A DNA stretch of 64,000 nt from Sabellastarte sp. h YS-2021 (lineage: Eukaryota > Annelida > Polychaeta > Sabellida > Sabellidae). Position 1 is the stretch's first letter; each line of letters begins with the position of its first letter. The position numbers and the translations under genes were made by a program. Positions 55,494 through 64,000 of the stretch are shown here, in pieces. Under the pieces are notes generated by a model that saw only the letters and a program-made list of their open reading frames with translations, was not told the DNA's origin and ran no database searches. The stretch spans positions 109,601,793 to 109,665,792 of the forward strand of contig OZ024929.1 of assembly GCA_964017235.1 (NCBI GenBank), read 5' to 3'.

Positions 55494-55618
55494 ATTTGGC
55501 GCATGTACATGGTGCACGGATTTTCTCAGCGAATTGTATTTTCAAGTATTATATCTGAACTCTTATACATTTCATTTCTTTATTTGTTCTTTGGATTCTA
55601 GAAGACTCATAGCTTATT

Positions 55619-57595
55619 ATGTCTTCTCCTAGTCAACGTAGGGGTGGTTGTGGCCACATGATGGCGGGGTTTGACCCACACGCAGTTTGTGCACGCTGTC
55701 GTGATAAAAAGAAAGGGACAGATCCTTGTGTAGAGAAGGAAGGGGCCAATTGTCGTCACTGTAATGCTCTCACCCCTGAACAGTTGTCCCAGCTATCAAC
55801 GCCATCGTATAAATTAAAGAAGGAGAAGCGGGATATGAAGTCTTCAACTCCATCCAAGAACCCTGTTATTGATGACACTCTCAGTCCCACCCTTGTAGAC
55901 CCGTCTTTGGTGACGGTAATGGGGGTCGTGGATGGTCAGAGCCCAGCCGGGCCTTCTGATTTGAGTGATAAGCCGGTCGAGAAGAGAAAGAAAGAAGAGA
56001 AGAAGAAGGACAAGAAAGCCACTACCTCCAAAAAGCCGGACAAGTTGGTCAAGTCATCTCACCGACCTCCTGCTGAATCCACCGACCAGAAACTTGAACT
56101 TATGGGGCAAAAGTGGTCGGATCGGTTCAACCGCTTGGAGGCATTACTGTTGGCCAAAACATTAGACCAGGAACCGACAAGGTCACTCCAACTCACGCTC
56201 CACCAGCCACGGCTATCAGCACTCAGCCTTTCCTGAAGCCTTCTTCAGCTTCACAACCTTCAGACCGACCAGCTACCTCGGTGCCACCGGCTACCGACCA
56301 TGTGGATGTCACCACTGCTTCTAAGGCCGGTTCTGACTCTTCTCAACCCTCTCACCGACCGGAAACCTCAGGGATTTCTAGCCAGCCTGCTAAGAGGTCA
56401 TTTTCCACTGCCTTTGATTTATCCAGAAGGGAAAGTTCGTCCAGTGACTCAGACTCAGAAAGTGTTACTTCGGATAGACCTCCAGTTGATCTGTACCCGG
56501 AAGAGGGTGAATTGTCTGACGACCATGAAGTTTCTATCACCGACCCCGACCAAGAGGGGGATTCGGTCTTACATGGGGTGGACTCATGTTCCGGACCTTG
56601 ATTCCGGCACCAAGACGTCAGATGACAACCCTTTTGCCGGACCCAAACTCCAACATCCTGGCAAGGTATCCGTCAACCTCCCCACAGACGAATGGCTCTG
56701 CAACAAACTTTCTAAATTGAACATTACTCTTGTGCAGGGTTACCCTTCACGTACCACTGAGGCAGGAACTCTTCAGCGAGACCAGTTTGTCCGTCTGGCC
56801 AAATCCCAGAGTAAGTGGTACGGTGTGCACTCTGAAAACAAGGAATCTGGCTCCACACCAAAATCTTGGAATACTTCCTCTTCCCGCATTAACAGCACCT
56901 ATCTTAGGATTGCGCGTCAAGCTGGCATAGCTTCAAATCCACCACTTTCCAGACCTATTTCCCAGGAAAATTTAAGAAAGTGGGAGAGATCAGCCCGGGA
57001 ATCATCCATAATATGCAACCAAGCTGCTGGTTTCAATCGCTGTGTACTCAAAGTCCAGCAGAACATGCAAGCTCAGCTCCGTACCATCCGGACTGAGTCC
57101 AAGGGCAAAGCAGCAAGCAAGGTGTCGGCTGCCACAGATGAACTCCAGTTTTTGTTAGACTTTAACTCCAGTGTTTGTCAAGCCATGGCCAAGGCTATGG
57201 AACACCTAACGGATTTTGTGTTTGTGAATATGGCCAACACCACTCTTTTAAGACGTTACTTATTTGACTCTTATTTGTCCTATCTCAAGGCTGGAGTGAA
57301 GGCGGACACGTTAAATGCTTTAAGGGCAGCCCCATTGGAGTTAGATACATTGTTCCCGGACTCAGTTATCAAGCAAGCAGAGGAGGATATTGCTAATTTC
57401 GACAGAAATCGCTCTGGGTCGGTGTACAAGAAGGGCAGATATCACCCCTATGAACGTCAAGATAGGAACTCTGACCCTAAGAAACAGGACCAACCGGCAT
57501 GGAAAAACGTATCCTCTCACAGGCAGTACAGACGCGGGAAAGGAAAACATCAGTATTCCTCACGACCAGCCAAGGGCCAGCAGCCGTATAAATGA
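55619..57595 (+). pseudogene. DIRS gag (ORF1), two compensating frame changes
   Basis: Starts at ATG 55619 with a Cys/His-rich N terminus (CGHMMAGFDPHAVCARCRD, then NCRHC) typical of DIRS gag. A Lys-rich and then Ser/Pro-rich middle follows, then a conserved part with WTHVPDLDSG, DDNPFAGPK, LPTDEWLC and a helical C-terminal region (SSVCQAMAKAMEHLTDFVFV). To follow the protein one must leave the first frame near 56170, read the +2 neighbour frame to about 56560, and return to the first frame, the second change falling at a G-run (56553-56558). The protein would form the particle of the retroelement. Confidence 0.82.
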
Positions 57596-58988
57596 CAATT
57601 ACTATGTAACAAGTTTAAAGGCACGGCTGCTGGCCGGGAGCACCCCCAAAGAGACATTGACTGTTCAATCGTTGAAAACAAATGTAAATTTAAATGTTGT
57701 CAACCATGTTCATTCTGCAACCGGGCATCCACGAAGGAAAGGAATAAGTCCTGACTTGTCAGCTGTAAATTTAAAAGGTTGTACATTAAAACATGTCAAA
57801 GGTGCTTCTTCTGTCATTCAATTGCCTTGTGTCCAATCTGTGACAAATGTCCCTCTTGTTGTAAAAAATCTGCCTGTAGGGGCCAGACTTCAAAACTTTT
57901 GGCAAACTTGGCTGGAAAGAGGTGCTGGACCGAAAATAGTTCAAATCTTGAGAGAGGGCTACACCCTCCCCTTTCGGATCCGGCCAAACCTTACAAGGTC
58001 TCCCACCGTCATAAGCCATTATGTCAATCCCCACAGGAACAGCTACCTGTTGGAGGCATTACATCAGCTTATGGACAAAAATTCAATAGAGTTGGTCCAC
58101 AATCAAACATCTCTAGGGTTTTTCAACCGACTTTTTCTGGTACCCAAACCCAACAACAAGTGGAGACCTATACTAGATCTAAGCAAACTAAATCTTTTCC
58201 TCAAGGTGGAGAAGTTCAAAATGGAGACACCGGAAACCATCAGGACATCCCTCCAGCAAGGGGAGTGGGTAACCTCAGTAGACTTCAAGGATGCCTACTT
58301 CCATATACCAATACAGGAACAATCCAGGAAATATCTCAGATTTCATGTCCAGGGTCGGACCTACCAGTTCAAGGCACTACCCTTTGGTCTGTCCACAGCG
58401 CCCATGGAGTTCACTGTATTGGCAAAGGAGGTGAAACTGATGGCTATACACAAGGGTATAAGAATCCACCAGTACCTAGACGACTGGTTGGTCAGAGCCA
58501 GATCCCACCAAACCTGTCTCCACCACACCCAGATCCTGGTCAAGATGTGCCAGGATCTAAGCTGGCTGGTGAATGTAGAAAAATCAGAGCTGGAGCCTCA
58601 ACAAGTGTTCAACTTCGTAGGCTACCAGTTCGACCTCAGGTCCGGCCGGGTCAGACCGACACCGGACCGGTGGCAAAGCCTTCAAGGGAAAATTCAAACA
58701 CTGCTCTTACTACCGGCCTGTCCGGTCCGGCAGTTCATGTCCTTGATCGGTCTATTAACAGCCACAGAGAAACAGGTTCACCTAGGCCGGTTACACATGA
58801 GACCCATACAGTGGCATCTCAAAAACAATTGGAGGGTACCAGAATCCCTGCAAAAGATCATTCCTCTACCCAGATCCTTGCACCCACACTTACAGTGGTG
58901 GCTAAACGAAAGCAATGTGCTTCAAGGTCAACCACTACACCCTATAAAGCATGCTCTGCATCAAAAGAAGGGTGGGGCGCTCATTTAA
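57390..58988 (+). pseudogene. DIRS reverse transcriptase
   Basis: The frame overlaps the end of gag. RT-specific sequence begins near 57880 (LPVGARLQNFWQTW), then LVPKPNNKWRPILDLSKLN, SVDFKDAYFHIPI (first catalytic Asp), ALPFGLSTAP, and HQYLDDWLV with YLDD at 58473-58484, then VNVEKSELEP and NFVGYQFD. The catalytic motifs are intact. The frame breaks off at 58988 because of a shift near 58945-58965, just where RNase H begins. Confidence 0.88.
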
Positions 58989-59890
58989 ACGAGTTCACTG
59001 CAAGGGGGTCCTGGTCAGTGCCGGAAAGCAAGCTGCACATAAATTATCTGGAACTAAAAGCAGTCCTCTTGGCCTTAAAAGAGTTCCAAAACCTATGCAC
59101 AAACAAAATTGTCCTAGTGGCCACAGACAATACAACAGTAGTGGCCTATATAAGCAAGGAAGGGGGAATGAAGTCGGGTCCACTGTGTGCTCTACTGTGG
59201 AGAATCTTGACCTGGTGTTCCCAGCGTCAAGTGACCCTAAAAGCCCGACATATCCCTGGCCGACTAAATGTGATAGCAGACAAACTATCCAGGCTAAATC
59301 AGACCATCCAAACAGAATGGTCCCTCCTTCCGGACATTTTTCAGGACTTGTGCAGAAAATGGCACCGGCCTCAGATAGACCTATTTGCCACGAGGTTCAA
59401 CAACAAGTTACCTCTGTTTGTGTCTCCAGTGCCGGACACTCTGGTAGTAGCAGTGGATGCACTCACCCTGCCATGGGAGGATCTGGATGCATACGCCTTC
59501 CCACCGACCGCCATATTGGGCAAAGTGGTGGAGAAGTTGCAAGACTCCCCATGCAAGAGACTCATTCTGATTGCTCCGGGATGGCCCAACATGCCTTGGT
59601 TTTGGGACTTAGTGATCATGTCCAGCCAGGTCCCTCTAAGCCTGCCCAACCAGCCCAACCTGCTGACACAGCCCTTCAATCAGATCCCTCACAGAAATCT
59701 GACAAATCTAAATCTCCATGCCTGGCTCCTAGAGCCACAACAATCAAAGAGCAGGGCTTCTCTGAGGCAGTGGCAGCAAGAATTGAGGCTCCTACAAGAA
59801 GATCTACCAGATCAGTCTATGAGGCAAAGTGGGCCATTTTTACAAAGTGGTGCGTCTCTAATCAGGTGGACTTCAGGTCACCACCTGTAA
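58950..59890 (+). pseudogene. DIRS RNase H and Dam-like methyltransferase region (frame-shifted from RT)
   Basis: Continues RT in another frame: GWGAHLNEF, HINYLELKAVLLALKEF (catalytic Glu), VATDNTTVVAYISKEGG (Asp), ARHIPGRLNVIADKLSR (Asp). Then PQIDLFATRFNNKLP, VDALTLPWEDLDAYAFPP and LILIAPGWPNMPWFWDL, the Dam-methyltransferase-like module of DIRS elements, in which the NPPY/DPPY-type motif reads AFPP. The segment with the first RNase H Asp, normally just before GWGAHL, is missing. The decayed copy at 61.5-64 kb keeps extra bases at this place. Confidence 0.85.
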
Positions 59891-60798
59891 AGTCGGTGGC
59901 TGACTTCCTAATGTACCTCTTTGAGGACAAGAAGTTACAGCCCAGCACCATTGATGGATACAGGTCTGCCATTGCTGATAAACTGGGTAGTACAACAGTC
60001 AATATCAGCAAAGATGATAATCTCACTCGTCTCTTGGAAAGTTTCCACAGAGATAGACCCAGAGGGCGGAGGGGAATACCCTCCTGGAACCTTTCCCTGG
60101 TATTACACCAGCTGACAAGGGCTCTTTTCGAACCTCTTAGGGAGGCATCTCTGAAGCATCTGACCTTCAAAACTGTCTTCCTTTTGGCCCTGGGCTCTGG
60201 CAAAAGAAGGAGTGAGCATGGCATGCACAAGAACATCAGACACCAATCCGATTGGTCTAAGGTGTCCCTGTTTCCATCTCCCAGCTTTCTTTCCAAGAAT
60301 CAGCTTGCCAAAGAGGGTCCAGAGAGTGTAGCCCCAGTGGTCATACCAGCCCTGGCTCCTACTCTAGATAAATCCCTCAAGTCTGACAGATCCCTGTGCC
60401 CAGTCAGAGCTTTGCGCTACTATTTGGACATGACTTCAGACCTCAGGCAGCACAAGGAGTTAGTCTTTGTCTCCTTCAAGAAAGGTTTCGACAAAGACAT
60501 CTCCCCTGCCACTATCTCCTCATGGATCAAGCAGACTGTGATCCTATGCTATGAGCTCTCTGATCATCAGGCCCACACCCTACATCAAGTTAAGGCTCAT
60601 GATGTCAGGGCGTTTGCGGCTTCTAAGGCCTTCCAGTCTGGAGTCTCCTTAGAGCAGATCTTAGCAGCCTGCCACTGGAAATCTCATAATACCTTCACCC
60701 AATTCTACCTGAAGGATGTGGCTTGGGCTGACTCAGAGCTCTACCATCTTGGACCGGTTGTGGCTGCTCAGCAGATCCACCAACAGACTGGTACCTAG
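58951..60798 (+). CDS. DIRS tyrosine recombinase (YR)
   Basis: The open frame overlaps the RT/RNase H ORF, as is usual for DIRS. Recombinase-like sequence begins near 59750 (RSTRSVYEAKWAIFTKWC, QPSTIDGYRSAIAD). The catalytic set is present: Arg in GSGKRRSE, His-x-x-Arg in AHDVRAFAAS (60598-60609), His/Trp in AACHWKS, and the nucleophile Tyr in FTQFYL (tac at 60706-60708). It would insert the circular cDNA. No stop or frameshift was seen in the recombinase portion. The true start is uncertain; codons before about 59690 run in the shadow of RNase H/Dam. Confidence 0.9.
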   Translation: MLCIKRRVGRSFKRVHCKGVLVSAGKQAAHKLSGTKSSPLGLKRVPKPMHKQNCPSGHRQYNSSGLYKQGRGNEVGSTVCSTVENLDLVFPASSDPKSPTYPWPTKCDSRQTIQAKSDHPNRMVPPSGHFSGLVQKMAPASDRPICHEVQQQVTSVCVSSAGHSGSSSGCTHPAMGGSGCIRLPTDRHIGQSGGEVARLPMQETHSDCSGMAQHALVLGLSDHVQPGPSKPAQPAQPADTALQSDPSQKSDKSKSPCLAPRATTIKEQGFSEAVAARIEAPTRRSTRSVYEAKWAIFTKWCVSNQVDFRSPPVKSVADFLMYLFEDKKLQPSTIDGYRSAIADKLGSTTVNISKDDNLTRLLESFHRDRPRGRRGIPSWNLSLVLHQLTRALFEPLREASLKHLTFKTVFLLALGSGKRRSEHGMHKNIRHQSDWSKVSLFPSPSFLSKNQLAKEGPESVAPVVIPALAPTLDKSLKSDRSLCPVRALRYYLDMTSDLRQHKELVFVSFKKGFDKDISPATISSWIKQTVILCYELSDHQAHTLHQVKAHDVRAFAASKAFQSGVSLEQILAACHWKSHNTFTQFYLKDVAWADSELYHLGPVVAAQQIHQQTGT

Positions 60799-61150
60799 AG
60801 GAGATCTGTACATAGGTAAATACCTGTACATATTTGTATATATTGCACATATAGTTAAGAAGCAAAAAAAAAAAAAAAATCTCACATACTTCCTCCGGGA
60901 GGCTTATTTTTATGGGACTGAACTCATCCCTCTCTTCCCCTACCTCAGAGCAGGTCTGTAAAAAAGGGGGGGGGGCAAGGTCGACTCTGACGGTTCCATT
61001 CCAGATAACCGGATGATGATATTCGACCATAGCCTTAAGGGTTTGGACTTCAAAGTCTACCCAGTTTTTAAAAAGGAATTGTCATTATTCTACATGAGTT
61101 CAAGTTTTTAGTCCCTAGTAACTTACCCGCCTACCAAGCGGTAGTTATTC

Positions 61151-61246
61151 AGCTATTGTCCATTGGATAGGATGTATTAACGCAATAAAATTGCAAATTT
61201 AATAAGTAAATTAAATTTTTATAAGTTAATACCCTATCCAATGGAC
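61151..61246 (+). repeat. DIRS internal complementary region (ICR)
   Basis: 61151-61190 is the reverse complement of the outer edge of the left terminal repeat (55305-55347). 61191-61246 is an exact 56-bp reverse complement of the outer edge of the right repeat (61465-61520). In DIRS replication the ICR is thought to align the two ends to make the circular intermediate (family knowledge). The meeting point at 61190/61191 defines the element ends. Confidence 0.92.
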
Positions 61247-61308
61247 ACACAAGACCCTCCCACCGACCCCGCTATCAGCTTACTAGGGGTCTAATAGGTT
61301 TAGACAAC

Positions 61309-61520
61309 GAAAAAGATGCTATGACGTCACGCTGTCTAGACAGGAAGGAAGTACGACACGCCATCTGGCGAGTGCACAGTACTGGGCCGGCCTGGCCGGT
61401 GGAGACACAGGACGTCTTTTTCTGACGTTTGGCGGGCCGGTCCATGCCGACCGGATAAGCTATTGTCCATTGGATAGGGTATTAACTTATAAAAATTTAA
61501 TTTACTTATTAAATTTGCAA
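61309..61520 (-). repeat. DIRS right inverted terminal repeat
   Basis: Inverted match to 55305-55493 plus a longer AT-rich outer edge (aatttacttattaaatttgc). The same outer edge marks the fragment at 13138. Confidence 0.92.
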
Positions 61521-64000
61521 ATTGGTGACATATATCCTTCATTTAAGGTTGGGCAGGCACAAGGGAATCTGGCTCAACATGGCCACTAGATCCCAAAACC
61601 AGGGGATGTTGGGCCACCCTGGAGCAATCCGAATGATTCTCCTGCATGGGTAGTCCTGCAGCTTCGCCACCACTTTGCTCAGTATGGCTACTAGAGGAAA
61701 GGCATATGGGTCCAGATCCTCCCATGGTAGCCTGAGTGCATCAACTGCCCAAGCCAGGGGGTCAGGAACTGGTGACACAAACTGGGTCAGTTTGTTGTTG
61801 AACCTCGAATAGGTCTATCCGAGGTTGATGCCACCTGTTGCATACTGATAGGAAGACCTCTGGGAGGAGAGACCACTGTGTTTGGATGGTCTAGCCTAGC
61901 CTGGATAGCTGGTCTGCTACCACATTCATCTGGCCTGGAATGTGTCGGGCTTTGAGAATTGCCTGTTTCCTGGAGCACCAGGTCAGGATTCTCCACAGAA
62001 GGGCACACAGAGGACCTGACTTCACCCCCCTCCTCTTTGTTTATGTAGGCACTGTGGTGTTGTCTGTGGCTATGAGAACTATGTTGTTCAAGCAGAGGTC
62101 TTGGAATTCTTTTTGGGGCCAGAAAGACCGTCTTTAGTTCGAGATAATTTATGTGTAATTTGCTTTCTTGAAGGTTCCCCTTGCAGTGTGTTCCCCTAAG
62201 TGAGGGCCCCACCCCTCTTTTATGTGTCTGTAAAGATTTGCAGAGCATGTTTGAGTGGGTGTAATGTTGACCTTGAAGCACATTGTCTTCTTCAAGCCAC
62301 CATTTTAGATGGGGGTGGAGTGACCTGGGGATAAGGATCACCTTTTCTAGTGATTCTGTTACATTTCAATTGCTTTTCAAGTTCCACTGCATGGGCCTCA
62401 TATGCAGTTGACCTAGGTGGACTTGCTATTCTCTGGCTGTCAATAGCCCTATGAGGGACACCAGTTGCTGAACCCATGTCAGTCTGGCCATCAGATCTTG
62501 TAATTTTGCTATTAAGGTATGCCAACACTCGAGTGGGTCTGACCTTGCCCTCTTTCAGGTCAAAATTGGTAATCTAGACGTTAACCACTCCCCAGTCTGG
62601 AGGGAGGTCTGTATTGCTTCCAGTGTCTCCATTTTGAATTTCGCTGCTTTGAGGAATTGTTTAGATTGCTGAGGTGTAATATGGGTCTCCGCCGTTTGTT
62701 TGGTTTTGGGACCAAAAATAGTTGGTTGAGAATCCCCGAGGTTTCTGACCAGTTCTACTGCATTTTTGTAATGTCAGATCTGCCCTGGTTCGGAAGGGGA
62801 TAGTGTAACCTTCTTTGAGGATTCTTATGACCTTTGGACCAGTCCCCAAGGCTTCCCAAGACTGGTGTAGTCTTGCCCCTACAGGTAGATCTGGAACAGC
62901 AGTTTGGACATTTGCTACAGGCTGGACAGAACTCAATTGATCAACACAGGAAACATCTTTCACACATTTTAATCTCTGATAATGAACAAAGACGGGACTT
63001 GTGCCTTTCTTTTGCGGCTGCCCTTTTACAATATATGCACGAGCTACATTTGAGTTTACATTTAAAGTCTGTTTGAAACCACAAGATTTTACTGTCTGTC
63101 TCTTTGCTCCCAGTCAGTCGCAGTGGGTAAACTTAAGCATTTACACATTGTCATTTATACTGTGACTGAGCCTTGGCAGGTTGCAATGAGAAGTGAGATG
63201 CTTTGCCCTTGAATTTCTTGCCCTTGCCACATGAACTTATTTCTTCCTGGCTGGCTTGTCAGATTTGATATCTGGATGCCTCTCCTGCCTTTCATAAGGC
63301 ATAGCGACCCTTTTGTGAGAAGAACTGGAGAGTGTCCCTTGTTTTCGAAGCTAGCAATATCCTCTTCAGCCTGTTGAGACCACTGTCGGGAACAAAGTGG
63401 CCATCTGGAGTGGAGCAGTTCTTAAGGCAACAAGGGTGTCTGGTTTGTTTCCAGTTTTCAGATGTGAGAGGTTAGAGTCATGGCTAGCCAAGGTAAAGTT
63501 TGCCACTGACACGAAAACAAAAAGAAAGTCACCAAGGTCCTCCATATTTTTGGCAATGGCCTGGCTAATGTTTCTGTTGAAATCCATCAGATACTGAAGC
63601 TCATCTGCTAAAGCAAAGACTCTTCAGGCTGACTTTCCCTTACTCTGCTCTGCCTGGATTGTCTTTAGTTGCTTCTGTATGCTGTCCTGAACCTTATAAA
63701 TGTAACTGTTGAATCCAGTCACCTGGCTGGAGATCACACTAGATTCGTATGCAGATTTTTCTCATCTTCTGAGGCTCTATTGAGAGATCTGGGGAGTTGA
63801 TGGTGGAGTTGAGGCAATACCGGCATGCCCTAGCAATTCTACTATAGCTGCTGTTAAGTTTAGAGGCATCAGTGCTCCAAGAAGAAACAGGGCCAGAGCT
63901 GGAAGTCTTCTGGTCATTATGTAACCTGTACCACCGCCTTTGTGACTTGTCTGATGAACTGGTCTTTGAGAAGGCCACTGGCCTCAGAGCTGCGGGAAGG
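61521..64000 (-). pseudogene. Older, internally deleted DIRS copy, running off the right edge
   Basis: From right to left: gag pieces (63978-63739: KLNSSYSRIARACRY; 63587-63366: NISQAIAKNMEDLGDFLFVF), start of the RT region (62963-62661: DLPVGARLHQSW, GYTIPFRTRADLT), the RT/RNase H junction (62341-61787: PRSLHPHLKWWLEE, SKLHINYLELKTV) and the Dam-like part (61778-61539: VDALRLPWEDLDPYAFP, IAPGWPNIPWFWDLV). The RT palm with YLDD is missing around 62530-62660, and the recombinase is absent because homology stops near 61540. Many frameshifts. Confidence 0.85.

Larger units (their letters stand above)
55305..61520 (+). mobile_element. DIRS-type tyrosine-recombinase retrotransposon, structurally complete
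   Basis: Inverted terminal repeats (55305-55493 and 61309-61520), gag (55619-57595), RT (57390-58988), RNase H/Dam-like (to 59890), tyrosine recombinase (to 60798) and an internal complementary region (61151-61246). DIRS elements integrate as circles through a recombinase rather than an integrase and make no conventional target duplication (family knowledge); none is seen. Frames are damaged in gag and at the RT/RNase H junction, so this copy is probably not autonomous. Confidence 0.93.

Noticed and set aside
57786..59679. Long minus-strand ORFs within the DIRS element
   Set aside because: Shadow frames of RT, RNase H/Dam and recombinase coding sequence.
55619..60798. A host gene with zinc-finger-like N terminus and recombinase domain
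   Set aside because: Terminal repeats, internal complementary region and RT show it is a DIRS retrotransposon, not a host gene.

Overview
This is eukaryotic DNA: AT-rich, intron-bearing, and dominated by interspersed and tandem repeats. The gene content (a condensin subunit and a ubiquitin-like protein), the CR1/L2-type and DIRS-type retrotransposons, tRNA-derived SINEs and mobile elements carrying internal ~145-170 bp satellites point to an invertebrate animal. A marine bivalve mollusc is the best guess (inference; no species is assigned). Only two host genes are supported.

Region 1 (1-18.1 kb, minus strand): the 5' part of NCAPD2 (condensin I subunit D2). Thirteen coding exons could be traced with matching splice phases, from the ATG at 18102 down to 702, about the first 582 residues; the rest lies beyond the left edge. 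Its introns are packed with a 27-bp VNTR, a 28-bp minisatellite touching a splice donor, 123-, ~140- and ~145-bp tandem arrays, SINEs, a 5S rRNA-like segment, hAT-type MITEs with 8-bp target duplications, and a DIRS deletion derivative.

Region 2 (18.2-37.2 kb): a near-complete CR1/L2-type LINE with a 2A-like motif followed by an in-frame TGA; a second copy of a satellite-bearing element also present in the NCAPD2 gene; a promoter-bearing LTR-like repeat of uncertain nature; two more hAT-type MITEs; two TA-flanked MITEs inserted back to back; and three SINEs with target duplications.

Region 3 (38.3-39.3 kb): UBL7 on the plus strand. Nearly the whole protein lies in one exon, followed by an AATAAA signal.

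Region 4 (40.2-54.2 kb): a nested repeat complex. A ~146-bp satellite (family B) is interrupted by elements holding 155-bp (A), ~307-bp (C) and 143-bp (D) arrays, by a decayed minus-strand LINE that itself carries a hAT MITE, and by a foldback element whose flanks still join into one satellite unit.

Region 5 (55.3-64 kb): a structurally complete DIRS tyrosine-recombinase retrotransposon with inverted terminal repeats, internal complementary region, gag, RT, RNase H/Dam-like and recombinase regions but damaged frames, followed by an older, deleted DIRS copy on the minus strand running off the right edge.

Most open reading frames in the arrays arise because repeat periods are multiples of three or lack stops; they are not treated as genes. 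The most notable signals are the hAT MITE burst with readable target duplications, a short hairpin-forming motif shared by otherwise diverged satellite elements, nuclear-receptor-type half-sites repeated in the arrays, and the 2A/stop arrangement in the LINE.
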